Notes under the pieces: generated by a model
Databases searched by the model: none
What the model was told of the DNA's origin: nothing
What the model saw: the letters and a program-made list of their open reading frames with translations, nothing else
Source of the DNA: Corinectria fuckeliana
Taxonomy: Eukaryota > Ascomycota > Sordariomycetes > Hypocreales > Nectriaceae
Reading direction: 5' to 3'
DNA: 64,000 nucleotides
NCBI GenBank assembly: GCA_019137255.1
Contig: WPDH01000110.1
Span: forward strand, 1-64,000
Shown: positions 18,086 to 29,327 of the stretch, piece by piece
How the letters are laid out: each line of letters opens with the position of its first letter
Position numbering within the stretch: position 1 is the first letter of the stretch
Translations under genes and position numbers: made by a program

Positions 18086-19195
18086 ATGCCGAATAGGCAA
18101 TTCGTATGGCACTTGCCATCTGTCCTCCTGAGCGACGAAGAACCCAACGGTGAATCTTCAATCGTGCCCGGTCTGACGTCAGATGAAAATGAGGTATGGG
18201 GGTTGGAGTTCGGGGAGCGCGAGACTTGGGCTGGCTGTGTCGCACATGGTTGCCCAGATCCTGTCTTTGATGCGGACTGGACTGAAGAGGACGAGGGAAA
18301 GCTTCAGAAGACTTGGGAATCGTCCCTGAGCAAAGTTGTCGTGGACAACTTGTCCAACTTCAACCCGGGCCAACAGTCGCTGTGGGAAGCTTGTGCAACG
18401 ATGATCGGGACTGATCCCTTCACGCTCCTGAACTCGGAGCTTGCCGTCTCGACAGCAGGAAACTGCAAGGTCCCCTGGCAAGGCCAGGAGGTCCCGCTTC
18501 CACTGTGGCCGGCCCAGTTCATCCACGAGCTTACCCGCATCCTGACGCATCCTCATTTTGTTGCTGAGGATCCCAGCGCCAAGATCAGGTTCTACCTGAA
18601 ATGGGCAGTCATCTGCCGGACCGATGACCGTCGCCCGCTCGAGGACGATCCTTCTATGGACTGTCGAGCCATTCGGGCTCTGCTAGTCAGCAGAGTCACC
18701 GGCAGAATGTCGTGGCGAGAGCGTCACCGAAGGCTCCGCCTACTCGGCTGGAAGAAATTCGGCGACGAGTCCATCGCATCAAGGGTAATGGCCTCGATTG
18801 CGCGATTGACGCCCTTGCCAGGGCTAGAACAGCCTCTGTACCCGGCGGCGCGGTACGAGGTATGCACGCAGGACCTGGTTCACGTTGTGGGCGCGCTAAA
18901 CACGACGAAATGCAATGGCCTGCCCGCCCTGGTCAACACCGAGGTAGCCTTCAAGGCTTACGAGGCGGTTCAAGCTAAAACGAACCCCCCGTGGACACCC
19001 GAGCAGTTGCGGAAGGTCGTCACCCATTGCTGGCTGGCTGATGAGCGCCGGAATCACCGGCGTGTCCAGCGATTGCTGCACGGATGCAAGGACGAGATGA
19101 ACGCCGAGGCTCATTGCCTTGTGGATATGCTTGACCGCGAGGAGAACGGAGAGATCATTGTCTCGCCATCCGGGCCCGACAATGGTAGCTCTTAG
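18086..19195 (+). CDS. Module-C protein, intact copy
   Basis: A single exon encodes 369 residues. It is the intact homolog of the broken 2102-3779 gene, and a further C-terminal fragment lies near 19,400. Features are an acidic N-terminus with DADWTEEDE, a central RFYLKWAVICRTDDRRP, YEVCTQDLVHVVGALN, and a C-terminal VTHCWLADERRNHRR that recurs in all three copies. The region WTEEDE...W resembles a Myb/SANT-type start, but I do not see the three regularly spaced Trp, so this is only a hint. It lacks the long acidic, SIM-like tail of the broken copy. The ATG in CACCACCATGCC matches the leader type of the other array genes. Function unknown. Confidence 0.6.
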   Translation: MPNRQFVWHLPSVLLSDEEPNGESSIVPGLTSDENEVWGLEFGERETWAGCVAHGCPDPVFDADWTEEDEGKLQKTWESSLSKVVVDNLSNFNPGQQSLWEACATMIGTDPFTLLNSELAVSTAGNCKVPWQGQEVPLPLWPAQFIHELTRILTHPHFVAEDPSAKIRFYLKWAVICRTDDRRPLEDDPSMDCRAIRALLVSRVTGRMSWRERHRRLRLLGWKKFGDESIASRVMASIARLTPLPGLEQPLYPAARYEVCTQDLVHVVGALNTTKCNGLPALVNTEVAFKAYEAVQAKTNPPWTPEQLRKVVTHCWLADERRNHRRVQRLLHGCKDEMNAEAHCLVDMLDREENGEIIVSPSGPDNGSS

Positions 19196-19379
19196 AGCAC
19201 CTAGGGTATCGCAACTGAGCTCTCTGTCCAAGAGCCCATCGTTCATGAAGCGGGCGTGAACGATTTTGTTCAGAGATTCAGCGAGGCTGTGGCGTCCCTC
19301 CATGGCGGGACCTCAGACTAGGCGCGTACTGTCTAGACACGCAGTGATCTCCAGAAGACGTCAATTGCTGAATCACATT

Positions 19380-19690
19380 GGTGATTTCTTCTGACGCAGG
19401 GCGGCTTGCGCCAAAGCGGACTCCACGAGAGCACCGGAACATTTCCAGGACGTCGTCGCTAATTGCTGGCTGGCTGACGAGCGCAGGAATCACTATCTCC
19501 GCAACGATGTCCCTTGTTCGTGCGGGAGATGTCTTGCGTCAATTGATGGGAGGCGCGTCCAGCGATGAACGGGCGCAACGGCCTGAAAGGCATCGCTCTT
19601 GATCTTGTCTATCTGCTAACTGTGAGAAGGGAGAGCCCATCTGTCCACCTAGGTCTGACGATGGTGGCTTTTAGAGCACCCAGCGTGTCG
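19380..19690 (+). pseudogene. Module-C C-terminal fragment
   Basis: Bases 19,400-19,500 encode a frame resembling the 18086 C-terminus (AKADSTRAPEHFQDVVANCWLADERRNH against PEQLRKVVTHCWLADERRNH). The AGAGCACC(T/C)AG word after the 18086 stop recurs at 19673. The copy has no start and is surrounded by stops, so it is a partial downstream duplication. Confidence 0.5.
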
Positions 19691-19760
19691 TCGCAACTAT
19701 TACCAAGACGTCGACGACTGCCAAACCCCACTGGCGACTTCTTCGGATCCAATTGCGAAA

Positions 19761-20006
19761 ATGTCGGAGCCTAAAAATTCCCTGTTGGAGGTTTACGACA
19801 ACGGCAAGGTGGCAGGCTACTGTAGATTGGGGGGCGATGGAGATGAATGTCAACTTGTGTTGTTGGAAGGGTGGTATTGGGCAGGAAGCTGGATGGAACA
19901 TACGGTCATTGGGGAGCAGTATTGGACTGGAGCTGCAGCAGTGCTAAGACGTATCAAAACAAGTCTTTGGCATGCATTGAAAATTCTAATGGTGCATTTC
20001 AAGTGA
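19761..20006 (+). CDS. Possible small protein
   Basis: The 81-residue frame begins AAAATGTC and has a protein-like composition (SLLEVYDNGKVAGYCRLGGD, LLEGWYWAGSWMEH). No homology recognised and no intron needed. Isolated short frame, so low confidence. Confidence 0.3.
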   Translation: MSEPKNSLLEVYDNGKVAGYCRLGGDGDECQLVLLEGWYWAGSWMEHTVIGEQYWTGAAAVLRRIKTSLWHALKILMVHFK

Positions 20007-20566
20007 GGTTCCTGTAACTGACTCTGCGAGTCGCATTGACAGCACACATCTAAGCGTATTCTGGAGTAAGATGTCTGGTAATTGACTATAAATACTTGCA
20101 GTCTTGCTGTATTCATGAGCAATCCATGGTCTCTGTTGCCAAGCATCAAGGCAAACAATGTGCTCTAATCCTGACGCCCTGACCGTGCCCATACTGCGCA
20201 AGGCAGACCGTGGGTTGTCGAGTGTTTCCTTCAACGCGGTATGACGAGGCCGAGCCGGGCGAGCTGGTTCTTTTAGGCCATTTGAGGCCTCACATTAAAT
20301 GTAGACTGTTCACGAGTACGGTAGAATGAAACTAGTCAGTCAAATTGAAGCCAAAAACGTTTTAGAGTTCTTTGGCCATTTTCGCAACGACATGTCCCCC
20401 TAGTAAACGATTCCCTGCGGCAGTCCTGCTGAGTGTCTCCCTTCCACTTCCAGTGTTCTGTTGACCGATAGTCCCTAGCACCTCGCCACCCTCGCCCACC
20501 GTCCCCTCTGCCAACCGCGGGCACACAACTAGCATGTCTTGGGTCATGTTGAAGCCGAGTCTCGCC

Positions 20567-21303
20567 TCACCTTGCCTGTCGGTAGAGGCGTAGGTAAGCA
20601 GCGTGAAGGTCCTGCGATGGCATCTCGAGGTTAGACTTCTCTCCAAAGGTGGCGAGGGGGGAGTGCAAGTTCATACAACTGGAAGGAGCCGAATCGGCCT
20701 CGCCGTCGCTGTCTATGATAATGGAAGGAGGTGGCCGGGGAGGTTCACTAGCTTAGGGAGTCTTTTCCCATCGCGCGTAGCCAGCTACGACTCAAGATCG
20801 GTGATTCGGCCGTATGCCGCGTGGAGCATCGTTTCGCTGGTCCTGAATTGCTCTTACACCCCCTCGTACAAAGTCTGCGCCTCGTTCTTTTCAGCTTGAC
20901 ATGTCGCGAGGCGGCGTTCCGTCTTGGCTAGTTGGTCTTGGACTGCGACGAGACGTTGTCTCGTTTGAGCTGCTTCGTTCAAAGCGGCCGTCTTTTCGGA
21001 ATTCTTGACCTCGACTCGCTTCAGAATGTCGTCGATGTACTTCTGCTTGTCCTTCAACTGGTCCAACACTTCGTGGAGCAGCTTCTCCGTCTGGACTTGG
21101 ATTGCCTTCCCTCTCTTTTCAATCCTTTGATCTCTCTCTTGGCAAGCGAGATGGTGCTCAACAATGGGTGTGCCGACGTCGCGTACTTCTCGCATTAGAG
21201 ACACCAGGGCCTTACTCGCTGCTCTCATGGCGACAGGGTCATCAGCATCGCGGTCAACTGCCGCGATGATCTCGGCAACTTTTGGCAGGTAACTTTCGAG
21301 CAT
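20567..21303 (-). CDS. Coiled-coil protein with SUMO-interaction-like motif (spliced)
   Basis: Exon 1 (21303-20858) ends at a GTAAGA donor. A 109-nt intron ends in GCTAG, and exon 2 (20747-20567) stays in frame, giving 208 residues. Residues 1-148 are helical with long heptad-like stretches (ALVSLMREVRDV, LLHEVLDQLKDKQKYIDDIL, RLVAVQDQLAKTERRL), so a coiled-coil oligomer is likely. Exon 2 starts Pro-rich and contains SIIIDSDGEAD, a textbook hydrophobic-core-plus-acid SUMO-interaction motif. The decayed module-C gene ends with the very similar ILIMDSDGEVD. The product may continue: a second donor (GTGAGG) overlaps the stop at 20569, and a third exon could extend to about 20336. Function unknown. 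Confidence 0.55.
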
Positions 21304-21917
21304 TGTGCTGAGTTGTTTGTTGAGGTGAGTCGTGTGCCTACTGCGTGCGTTGTGAGAATGAGCCAAGCTTGGTAACGGGAGAATTAGCGGGAGCCGGCGT
21401 TGCAGGGCGCCAAACGGATGCCGCACTTCGCAATCTAGACGCCAATGGGGGTTCGCATTAGGTACCTAGGCTACTTCCTACTGCCCACTGAAGCCCTAAG
21501 ACGTGCACTGTAGAAGGGTGCCAGTTGCAAGGATTAGCGGGAGGCCACCGCTAAGCGCCTCATTAGACTTAACCAGGTGCAGTATCAACGTGCATGCAAG
21601 CTGCCGATTAGACTACTAGTCAACTGGTCTACGTCACAAGATCCTAAATTATTCACTTTACTCTCAGAAACTCGGCAACCCATGTGTGTTATTCACAGGA
21701 CTCAGCGGACAATTGCATGTTGTGGCGGCTGTGAATGCGCCACGGCACGTTGCACAAGTCTCCGTGAGTCACACCGGCCGGCCATTGTTTGTCAGAGTAG
21801 AAGTCAGAGTAGAAATTCTGACAACTCTTCTCTTCTCACCTTTTCACATCACAACGCACTCGGACGATCGAAAGAGCACACAACTCAGCTTCAGTCATCT
21901 TCACTCATCCTCTCATC
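21304..21917. other. Intergenic boundary of the array
   Basis: No coding signal. No CAGCTG cluster seen. Right of here the genes are typical dispersed fungal genes, so I place the array boundary in this interval. Confidence 0.4.
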
Positions 21918-22883
21918 ATGGCCAAGCCGGCCTTTGCAATCCCGCTTCCGCAGTCCTCGCGGTCCGAGGTTCTGGAGTGGCGCTTCCCCAAGCCGTACAG
22001 CAACTACGTCTTGACGGGCAAGTCTCGTGCAGCGTGGCACACGTCGTTTGTCATTCCGCAGCTCAACCTCCTGCTCGACGCCGGCCTCCTCGTCAACAAG
22101 CTCCGGCCCAAGCACATCTTCATCACCCACGGGCACAACGACCACGCCCTGCTGTCGCCGGCGTTTGTCAAGCGCGAGGACCCGCCCGACGTCTTCTGCC
22201 CCGCCGAGATGACCAAGGTCTTTGACGACTACATCCTCGCCGACACCATGCTCAACCTCGGCGGCCTGGTGCAGCGCGGCGACGCCGTCCAAACGGATCC
22301 CGAGGCGGAGGACGGCGGGACGGCTGAGAAGAACGGCTGGCTCAACACGCACGTCACCCACGGCGTCCGTCACGGCGACGTCGTTCCCCTGCGCAGACTC
22401 GAGAACGTTACGGCCACGGTGTTCGACTGCGACCACACCGTCCCCTGCGTGGGCTACGTCTTCAACATCACCTCGCACCGCTTGAAGCCCGAGCACGCTT
22501 CCCTCACCGGCCCCGAGATCAAGGCCCTGCGTCTGTCGGGCGCCGATATCACCGACGCCCACTCGTCGCCCGTCTTCGCCTTCCTGGGAGACACAACCGC
22601 CGCGACCCTGGCTGCCGAGCCCGAGTGGCTGCGAAACGGCATCCCGGTGGTCATCACCGAGTGCAGCTTCCTCTACGAGGAACACCGCGTGCAGGCCGAC
22701 CGGACCAAGCACACGCTCTGGAGTGATTTGGAAAAGGTTGTGCGCAAGTGGCCGCGCACCACCTTTGTCATCACCCACTTCAGTCTCCGATACGGCGATT
22801 CGGCAATCAGACGCTTCTTCACGGAGATGGAGGATGCCCCGGGGAACCTTGTGGTCTGGGTGGATGGAGAGACACAGAAGTAG
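21918..22883 (+). CDS. Metallo-beta-lactamase-fold protein, RNase Z-like
   Basis: A single exon encodes 321 residues. The metal-binding signature THGHNDH is at 70-76 (HxHxDH), and the other ligands are plausibly DCDHT, FLGDTT and the late ITHFSLRY histidine. This motif order matches the short RNase Z / ElaC branch of the MBL fold, which includes tRNA 3' processing enzymes and many uncharacterised fungal relatives. The missing long N-terminal half and the lack of an obvious tRNA-binding exosite argue against it being the essential tRNase Z. It may act on another phosphodiester or ester. GC-rich third positions agree with an expressed gene. Confidence 0.8.
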   Translation: MAKPAFAIPLPQSSRSEVLEWRFPKPYSNYVLTGKSRAAWHTSFVIPQLNLLLDAGLLVNKLRPKHIFITHGHNDHALLSPAFVKREDPPDVFCPAEMTKVFDDYILADTMLNLGGLVQRGDAVQTDPEAEDGGTAEKNGWLNTHVTHGVRHGDVVPLRRLENVTATVFDCDHTVPCVGYVFNITSHRLKPEHASLTGPEIKALRLSGADITDAHSSPVFAFLGDTTAATLAAEPEWLRNGIPVVITECSFLYEEHRVQADRTKHTLWSDLEKVVRKWPRTTFVITHFSLRYGDSAIRRFFTEMEDAPGNLVVWVDGETQK

Positions 22884-23160
22884 CATCAAGCCAACTTGGA
22901 TTCGACATTCGGAACAAGACCAGGAGGGGCTCTGAATACAGATCGTCACTTTAATGCAGTTTGATTCGGATAAGTGAATTGTCCAGTGATGTTCTGCTAT
23001 GCACCGCTGCATCGACCTGAGCTCCGAGTCACGCTGTGAAGCCTCGTGATGAACGACACCAACATGTTGTCACTGTCAGCCTGGTGAAGATATAAAGCCC
23101 ACCAGTCTTTCCATTCTTTATTCTCAACATCTTCCACTCTGAAACCTTTCAACCGAAACA

Positions 23161-24069
23161 ATGGACACCAATGACCCATATGTCCGAGCCCTCTCAGGTA
23201 CAAAAAGGGCCGTTTACGTCCTCCTTACCCGAGGGTTTAAAAAGAATGGCCAAGCCAATCAAGTGCGCGAAATCACAGACGGTCTCAAGCTCCTCTACAA
23301 TGCGGCGGGGGACAATCTCCACGCACTCAAGGAGACGGTCTATCACAGTTTCGACGTCCTCGTTCAGATGGTCGCTGTCCTCCCGCAAGACCACGAATGG
23401 CACAGAACCATGGTCGACGTCTGCCGCCACTTTTACTGCAAAGAGACTGTCCCAGGTTCTCACAAGGTAAACCGCCCCAGCTGAGGCGGCCAGACAGTCT
23501 GGCTAACTTGCATCAGGGCTACGAGAATGTGGTGAACGAGTTCTCTCGGTTCCCAAAGTTTATAAGAGAGACGTGCATGAGTATGCAACCTACCCTCCTT
23601 GGCCGCCGTGTTGCTAACCTCGACAGCATACGAATTCGGAAGCATCGCGAATCTTGACAAATGGCGCAACATCAACGCCCTCGCTGCTCGAATGCTCCAC
23701 GAGGAAGACTTCCCCGAGGTCGACTTCGCCATCTACATCATCAAGTCGGCGCTCGAGGAAGACTTGCTCGAAAACAAAGTCATAGCGTGCAAGGTGTGGG
23801 TGGCAAGCGAATGGCTCCGACAGTGCGGAAAGCAGGTGTTTGTGTACTTGACATCGGCCAAGGAACTGGACGCAGCGACTACTATAGCCGTTCGAGGTGG
23901 TGCACTCTTTGGGAGATTGCCACCGCTGAGCCTGTCCCGGTGGCTGTTCTGGAAGAACAGGCTTGATCAGATCGCCAAGGATGCAGAGGTTCTTGGGCTG
24001 AGCCAAGTCATGGCGCTTCGCCTGACGGAGCTGGATTACAAGATGGGTGTCGTCAGTGGAACAATCTAG
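23161..24069 (+). CDS. Conserved-looking hypothetical protein, three exons
   Basis: Exons 23161-23466, 23517-23580 and 23627-24069, with introns of 50 nt (GTAAAC...CAG) and 46 nt (GTATGC...CAG), give 270 residues in frame. The protein is helical and soluble with no signal peptide (VRALSGTKRAVYVLLTRGFK, MLHEEDFPEVDFAIYIIKSA, ELDYKMGVVSG). No domain recognised. The clean splicing and uniform composition make it a sound gene. A TATA-like ATATAAAG lies near 23,090. Confidence 0.65.
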
Positions 24070-24863
24070 GGCTGCCACCGTGTGCAGTTCACCGGAGGCT
24101 CGGTAGCAAGGAGTCACAAAGTCCGGTTATCAAGTAGACTTGAGTAGAAACCATCTAAAGGCACATGCCCAGTCCAAGTCCAGCCGAGCTATAGACTACA
24201 TGGTCGGATGCTGCACTCTTTAACCGCGCCAGTGGCTGGTTTGTTGTCCACGGCTGACTTTATAAGGGTGCCGGCGAGGGTGAATCGCCGAGTGTACGGC
24301 GAGGGCCCGGGGAGCTTGCGCCCTTTATAACATGTTGTAGCTTACTAGAATCGGTCGGTTTTTACTCTTTAAAGCTGGACTCAAGGAGACCGGCTGACAG
24401 TAGTGCTCCGCCGTGGTGGGTGGATGTGCTCTCGATAAAGGTCAACGTTTCTTGGTCTGAATAATTAGTCCGGCGGTAATCTTTCCGCTGAATTCGCAAG
24501 ACTCGGACCAGGTGAGCTCCTTGCCTGTAACAGTGCCGGTGACGAGCGTCCCGGTGACGAGCGTCCCGGTTTCTCCGGGTCGACAAGCAAGTCTGGAATG
24601 GCCGTGATGACTCCATTGTGGGAGCTCCGACGCAAGCTGATTCAAAGCGGACCCGGTCAATCTGTCAACGGCAGCCAGCCGCGGTGAACCTGGGACTGTT
24701 TCACAGACAGTGAAATTGATAGCTCGGATTGATGGCGTTTCATTAAACCCCCTCTACTCTAGAGTCGTCGGCCAAGCCAGTGGCTCAGATAATGGTGACT
24801 TGAATGACTACTCGCAGCAGCTTTACGCATGACCTGGTTGTCGTTGGCCCCTTGATCATCAGA
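24070..24863. other. Intergenic with a short hairpin element at 24,256-24,332
   Basis: No gene is visible. Bases 24,256-24,332 form an imperfect palindrome: TTTATAAGGGTGC at the left against GCGCCCTTTATAA at the right, with CGCCGAGTGTACGGCGA in the middle. Related palindromes occur at 35.8, 37.5 and 51.4-51.6 kb. Confidence 0.5.
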
Positions 24864-27268
24864 CTAAAAACTAAATAGACCACTTCGTCGCTTGCCCAGC
24901 GGATACACAAGCAGAGCGCTGATGAAGAGCCCAACAGCTATACCAATGGCAATCTGAATCATCGAGGCCGCCACGTTAAAAACCACGGTGTTCAGCGAGG
25001 CGCTCTCGCTGGACGTGAGCGTCGAGTTGCCCGAAGAGGAATTCCTGAGCGCGTCGGCCGTCTTCAGCCCGGTGAGCAGGCCGCCGGTAGAAGCCAACCC
25101 TCCCGGCACCTGGGTAAAGATGGCTGGAATCAACGTCGCCGCCGCGACGCCATGCCGCAGCCGGGAATACAGGTTGGCGAGCACGCCGACGGCCAGAGCG
25201 CCAAAGGTGTTTGAGATTTGCGGACTGGCGGCGAACTTGATGCTGCTAAAGTAGTTGACAATGTACCCCGCGGAGGCGATCAGGACCATGACGGGCATCT
25301 GGCGCCATTGGGCTTGGTAGAGGATGCTGATGCAGACGACGAACAGCGGCACGAAGATGAAGCCCCAGAAGCTCGGGAGCGGGTCCTCGCAGGTGGTGGC
25401 CGATGTCGCGTTGCCGTCGAAGAGCCCGTAGAGAGCCGCGCCGACGGTGATGCCGAAGCCCAGCAGCAGGGAGTAGATGACGGCGTAGACGATGCGGATG
25501 GAGCCGGGGATGATGGCCCGGGATTGAAGCTCGAGGGCGGAACACACTGTCTGGTCAGCTCTGTTGGATGATGAGAGGAAGGCAACTTACAAACCAGGTA
25601 GCCGGGCAGCAGCATGACGATGCCGCCCTGGGCGAGGGCGGAGAAGCAGAACAGGGAGCCGCCCCTGATGCTGCCAAAGGCTCTCGCCAGGAAGCTCACC
25701 AGCACGGTGGCCGTCACCTCCAAGACGTTGTTGTAGAGGTTGGACTTGGGGGCGACGATGAGCTGCAGCAGGCCGACGAGACAGCCCAGGAAGAAGCACA
25801 GCGGGAGGTCGATCAGGCGCGCCTTGAAGGAAAAGGGCGCGGCGGTGGCGCTGGTCAAGCCGAAGACGAGGACGCGGAACCAGGCGTGGAACTTGTCGCG
25901 GGAGCCGATGATGGCGTCCAGCTTGCGGGTGCCCTCGTCGACGCCGATGACATCGTGCATGACCTCCTTGTAGACGAGGTGCAGGGACTTGAGCTTGCCG
26001 AGGTCGATGCCCTGGGCGGTGCGCACGATGCGGACCTCGGTGGTGTGCGTGGAGCGGTCGTCGAACGAGATGATCATGCAGCCGGGCAGGTACAGGAACT
26101 GGCCGTCGATCTCGAGGACGCGGGCCGTCATCTGGAGATACTCCTCGAGGCGGTGCGTGGGCGCGCCGAACAGCATCAGCGCGCGGCACAGGCGGACGAT
26201 GTACTCCTGGCGGGACAGCGTCTCGGCGATGTGCACCGTGATGCGCATCTCCTCCTGCTGCAGGAGGGCGCTGAGGCGCGAGCCGCTGGCGTTGCGCTTG
26301 TGCGTGGGCTTCTTGCGGCCGGCGGCCGGCTGGTCGTCGCCGGCCATGTTCGGGTTGGCGAGCCGGGCCGACGCCCCCACCAGCGTCGCCAGCGTGTCCT
26401 GCGACCGGTTCTGGTTGTACCACTTCTTGCGCGAGGGCGTGGCCGCGCCGGAGCCGGTGCCCGGGGTGCTCTGGCCGCCGGTGAAGGAGGACGAGGCGAC
26501 CGAGTCGCGGTTGCGCGGGTGGCCGAGCTCCGGGGGCTTGTAGAGCGTCAGCAGCTGGGAGAGCACGCCGCCGCGGTAGTGCTCCGGCGGCGGGACGCTG
26601 TACAGCCCGCCGTAGATGCCGTCGTTGACCTCGGTCGGGACGGCGCGGGCTTGGCCGGGCGCGTCCGGGCGGCTCGGCGACGGGGTCTGGATTCCCCGTC
26701 CGAAGCGGTGGGCTTGCACCAGGTGGTGCGCTTCCCGCTGCAGGGAGTGGCGCGGATCCTCCGGGTCTCGGTCTTGGTCTTGATGGTTCTGCACGCTGGG
26801 CTGCAGGTCCCGGAGCGGGATGAGCTCGCCCTCGCTGTTCACCGTCTCGGCGACCGAGTCGAGCGAGTGTCGGGAGTTTGACCCGGGAGACTCGCCCCAG
26901 ACCTTGGCGGCGACCTGCCTGGCGCGTTCCTGGGCAGCCGCGGCCGAGCTCGCCTTTTCCGAGTGAGGGTCCGAAGCGTGGCTGCCCTCCGGCACGGCAT
27001 TCACCGAGTTGGACGAGTTGCCGCGCAGCACCGACGGCCTCGGCTTCGATGGCGGAACATCGCCCTGTTCCGGCGCAGGGCCGAAGACGTTGGGGGCTGG
27101 CGGCGGTCCGGTCGCGGCGGCGGTGCTGTTGAACCGCACGCGGCCCTTTTCCTTCTTCGCGCCTGGCGATGCTTCCCCGGAGGTGACGCCGCTTCCCTGT
27201 TTGGCCTTGGTTCCGGGCCCGGGGTCCGGGTCGTCTGGAGAAGCCGAGGACTTTGAAGAGGCTTCCAT
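24864..27268 (-). CDS. ThrE/DUF1212 family membrane protein, Prm10-like
   Basis: Exons 27268-25591 and 25546-24864, separated by a 44-nt GTAAGT...ACAG intron, encode 786 residues. The first about 340 residues are disordered and rich in Pro, Ser and Gly. Then comes the conserved cytosolic ThrE domain (LCRALMLFGAPTHRLEEYL, FLYLPGCMIISFDD, THTTEVRIV). About ten hydrophobic segments follow from about residue 490 to the end. Bacterial ThrE exports threonine and serine, and yeast Prm10 is a pheromone-regulated relative of unknown substrate. The length and long N-terminal extension are usual in ascomycetes. The opposite-strand long frames over it are GC-rich shadows. Confidence 0.85.
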
Positions 27269-29327
27269 GGGATGAGGAGCTTGCTAACGAGCGACGTGAG
27301 AAAGAGAGAGGGAGGGAATGAGAAGTGATACGCACAGGTCCTCGGCAGTGCTTCCAATCTATACTTGACCAAAACAACACATCCTTCGCGACACGTGGAG
27401 AGAAAATTCCCTGTCAGGAACTAAACGGCATCGTGACGGGATCTCCGGACCGGCCGGCAATGCGGCGACAACGACGACGACAAACGCGCAACGGTCCACT
27501 GGCAGCTCCGCAAACACGTTGGAGACCCCAGACGAACCCTCATCCACATCGACGTCACGCCTTTGCAGCCGAGTTCCCATTATGTAAAAGTGGCGAGGGC
27601 AGCACACCGACTGGGCTAGGCTTGGGCGGGTGCCCTAATTTAGATGCTCTAGATCGTCTGCCAGCGAGGCCGTGCAGTGGCCCTTAATGCGGCGATCGGG
27701 GATGTCTTGTTTCTGGGTACAGGTTCGTGAGGTCCGCGATGGTGGTTGCAGCCAGGGACGGGGTGTGCTGTGCAGGAGTAGATGGTAGGTAACAGGTTGT
27801 ACTGACAGTTGAGGTTGAGGTTGGCAGAACCTCATTGGTGGAAGCAGGTCCCCTGTAGTCGCGGCTCAATCAACTGCCAGACTCCCCTTTTTATAAGAAC
27901 AAGGTTTCAATCCCTGCCATTTACTGCCAAGCAAATCTTCTTTTGATTCAATGACCGCTATATCTCAGGCGTGCAGTTTGCTGGAAGAGGACCGAAACCT
28001 GCCAGCCCCGCACTGAAGATGGTTCTGAGACATCTGGACATTCCAATCAATATCTACAGCTCATTCCACAGCAAGGGTGACAAAGATGCAGAAACGAGGT
28101 AGCCATTATCATGGTTCCAGAATTCAGATCATCACGGCATCAGTCTTCACGTCGGTCTTACTCGCCCTCTTGGTTCCAGTCGAAAGAGTATGTGACGCTT
28201 CCTTGGGTCGTGTACAGAGCTTCGAGAGTTGGTTGTGTCGCCGGAACCAGTGTAATTCCCTTCAGTCTACAAACGTCAATATTCCAGAGCCTTCCAAGTT
28301 TGTGCCTTTAACAGCAACAATGCGAGATGCTCAGCTCTCGGTTTCTGCCACTGCAGCGCGGTTCGCAAGTACCTACAGCTTGTTCGCGCTCGACATCAGA
28401 ATACAATTAATTACGGACCCTGTTGATCAAGGTAACGCTGTTTTGGGGTCCTCCGCGTGCATCGATTCGTTCTTCTGGACTGTTTCATGGGAACACGATC
28501 AGGCGCAGCGTCCTACTCGGCTGAAAAACACTTCAAAAGTTCGTATGACCCCTGATAAATGCCTAATTATACTCACCTTGCCGTTCTACCCACACCGGTA
28601 GCTTCTGGTTTCTACCATTATTTGAGCCTTTGTGACTGAATTCGTACTCGTTCCCGGAATCTTCGTTTCTTCACATTGCCGGCATTGTAGAACATGCAGC
28701 TGACTGTATTTCCTAGCTCTTAGAGTTCTGATACCTGGTCGTGATTGAAGCTAGCTTCAGGAGCTCCCCCAATCTCATCGTCTTGGCGAGGTCGTGACGG
28801 CGATCACACAGCCCACTGAACAAGCTCACGTCTGACCGAGGCCCACCTACGTGGCAGGCAGTTCTTAAATAGAAACAAGTTGCGGCACGGTGGTGGGACT
28901 GGGTAGCTTGTCTTGCCATTCATTGCTCCGCGGATTTAATCAATCTCCATTCGCCCTTGATAGGTCTTAATATTTCTTGACCGACTAGATCTCCATCCTC
29001 TGTACTCGCAACGCGACCTACGCAGATTAGAGCCCAGGTCACAAGACGAATTAAAATCAACCAATTCGAGAATTGTGCCACACTGGTTACCAAGGGCCGG
29101 AAGCTCGCTGAACCTTCGCCGAACACACGGCGTTTTTACGGCACCTGCTAGCAGTCAACCCTTGCACCTTGACTCTGTTACAGACGGGGATCACAAGAGG
29201 AAGCGATTGATTCCGGCTAGCCACACCTCTGATAAGTAGCTGCGTATATTGGATTAAAATTGCAGCCTATACAGCGTACGTCTGCCAGTGTTCCCCCACT
29301 GATTCAGGTCCCGTGCCTCCATCGCAC
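27269..29327. other. Two-kilobase gene-poor interval
   Basis: Contains the promoter of the ThrE-like gene and the 3' region of the GH16 gene. Open frames (for example 28,077-28,601, plus) lack convincing composition, splice sites or motifs. Confidence 0.35.

Noticed and set aside
1..20000. A Starship-type or retrotransposon origin for the array
   Set aside because: No tyrosine recombinase captain, reverse transcriptase, integrase or protease is readable, and no terminal repeats or target duplication bound the array inside the window.
21891..23012. 373-codon minus-strand frame opposite the MBL-fold gene
   Set aside because: Antisense shadow caused by strong third-position GC bias; the plus frame has the HxHxDH motif.
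25568..27380. Long open frames on both strands (437 codons plus, 597 codons minus in another frame) over the ThrE-like gene
   Set aside because: They are GC-rich shadows of the ThrE-like coding frame; composition is Arg/Ala/Pro-dominated without motifs.
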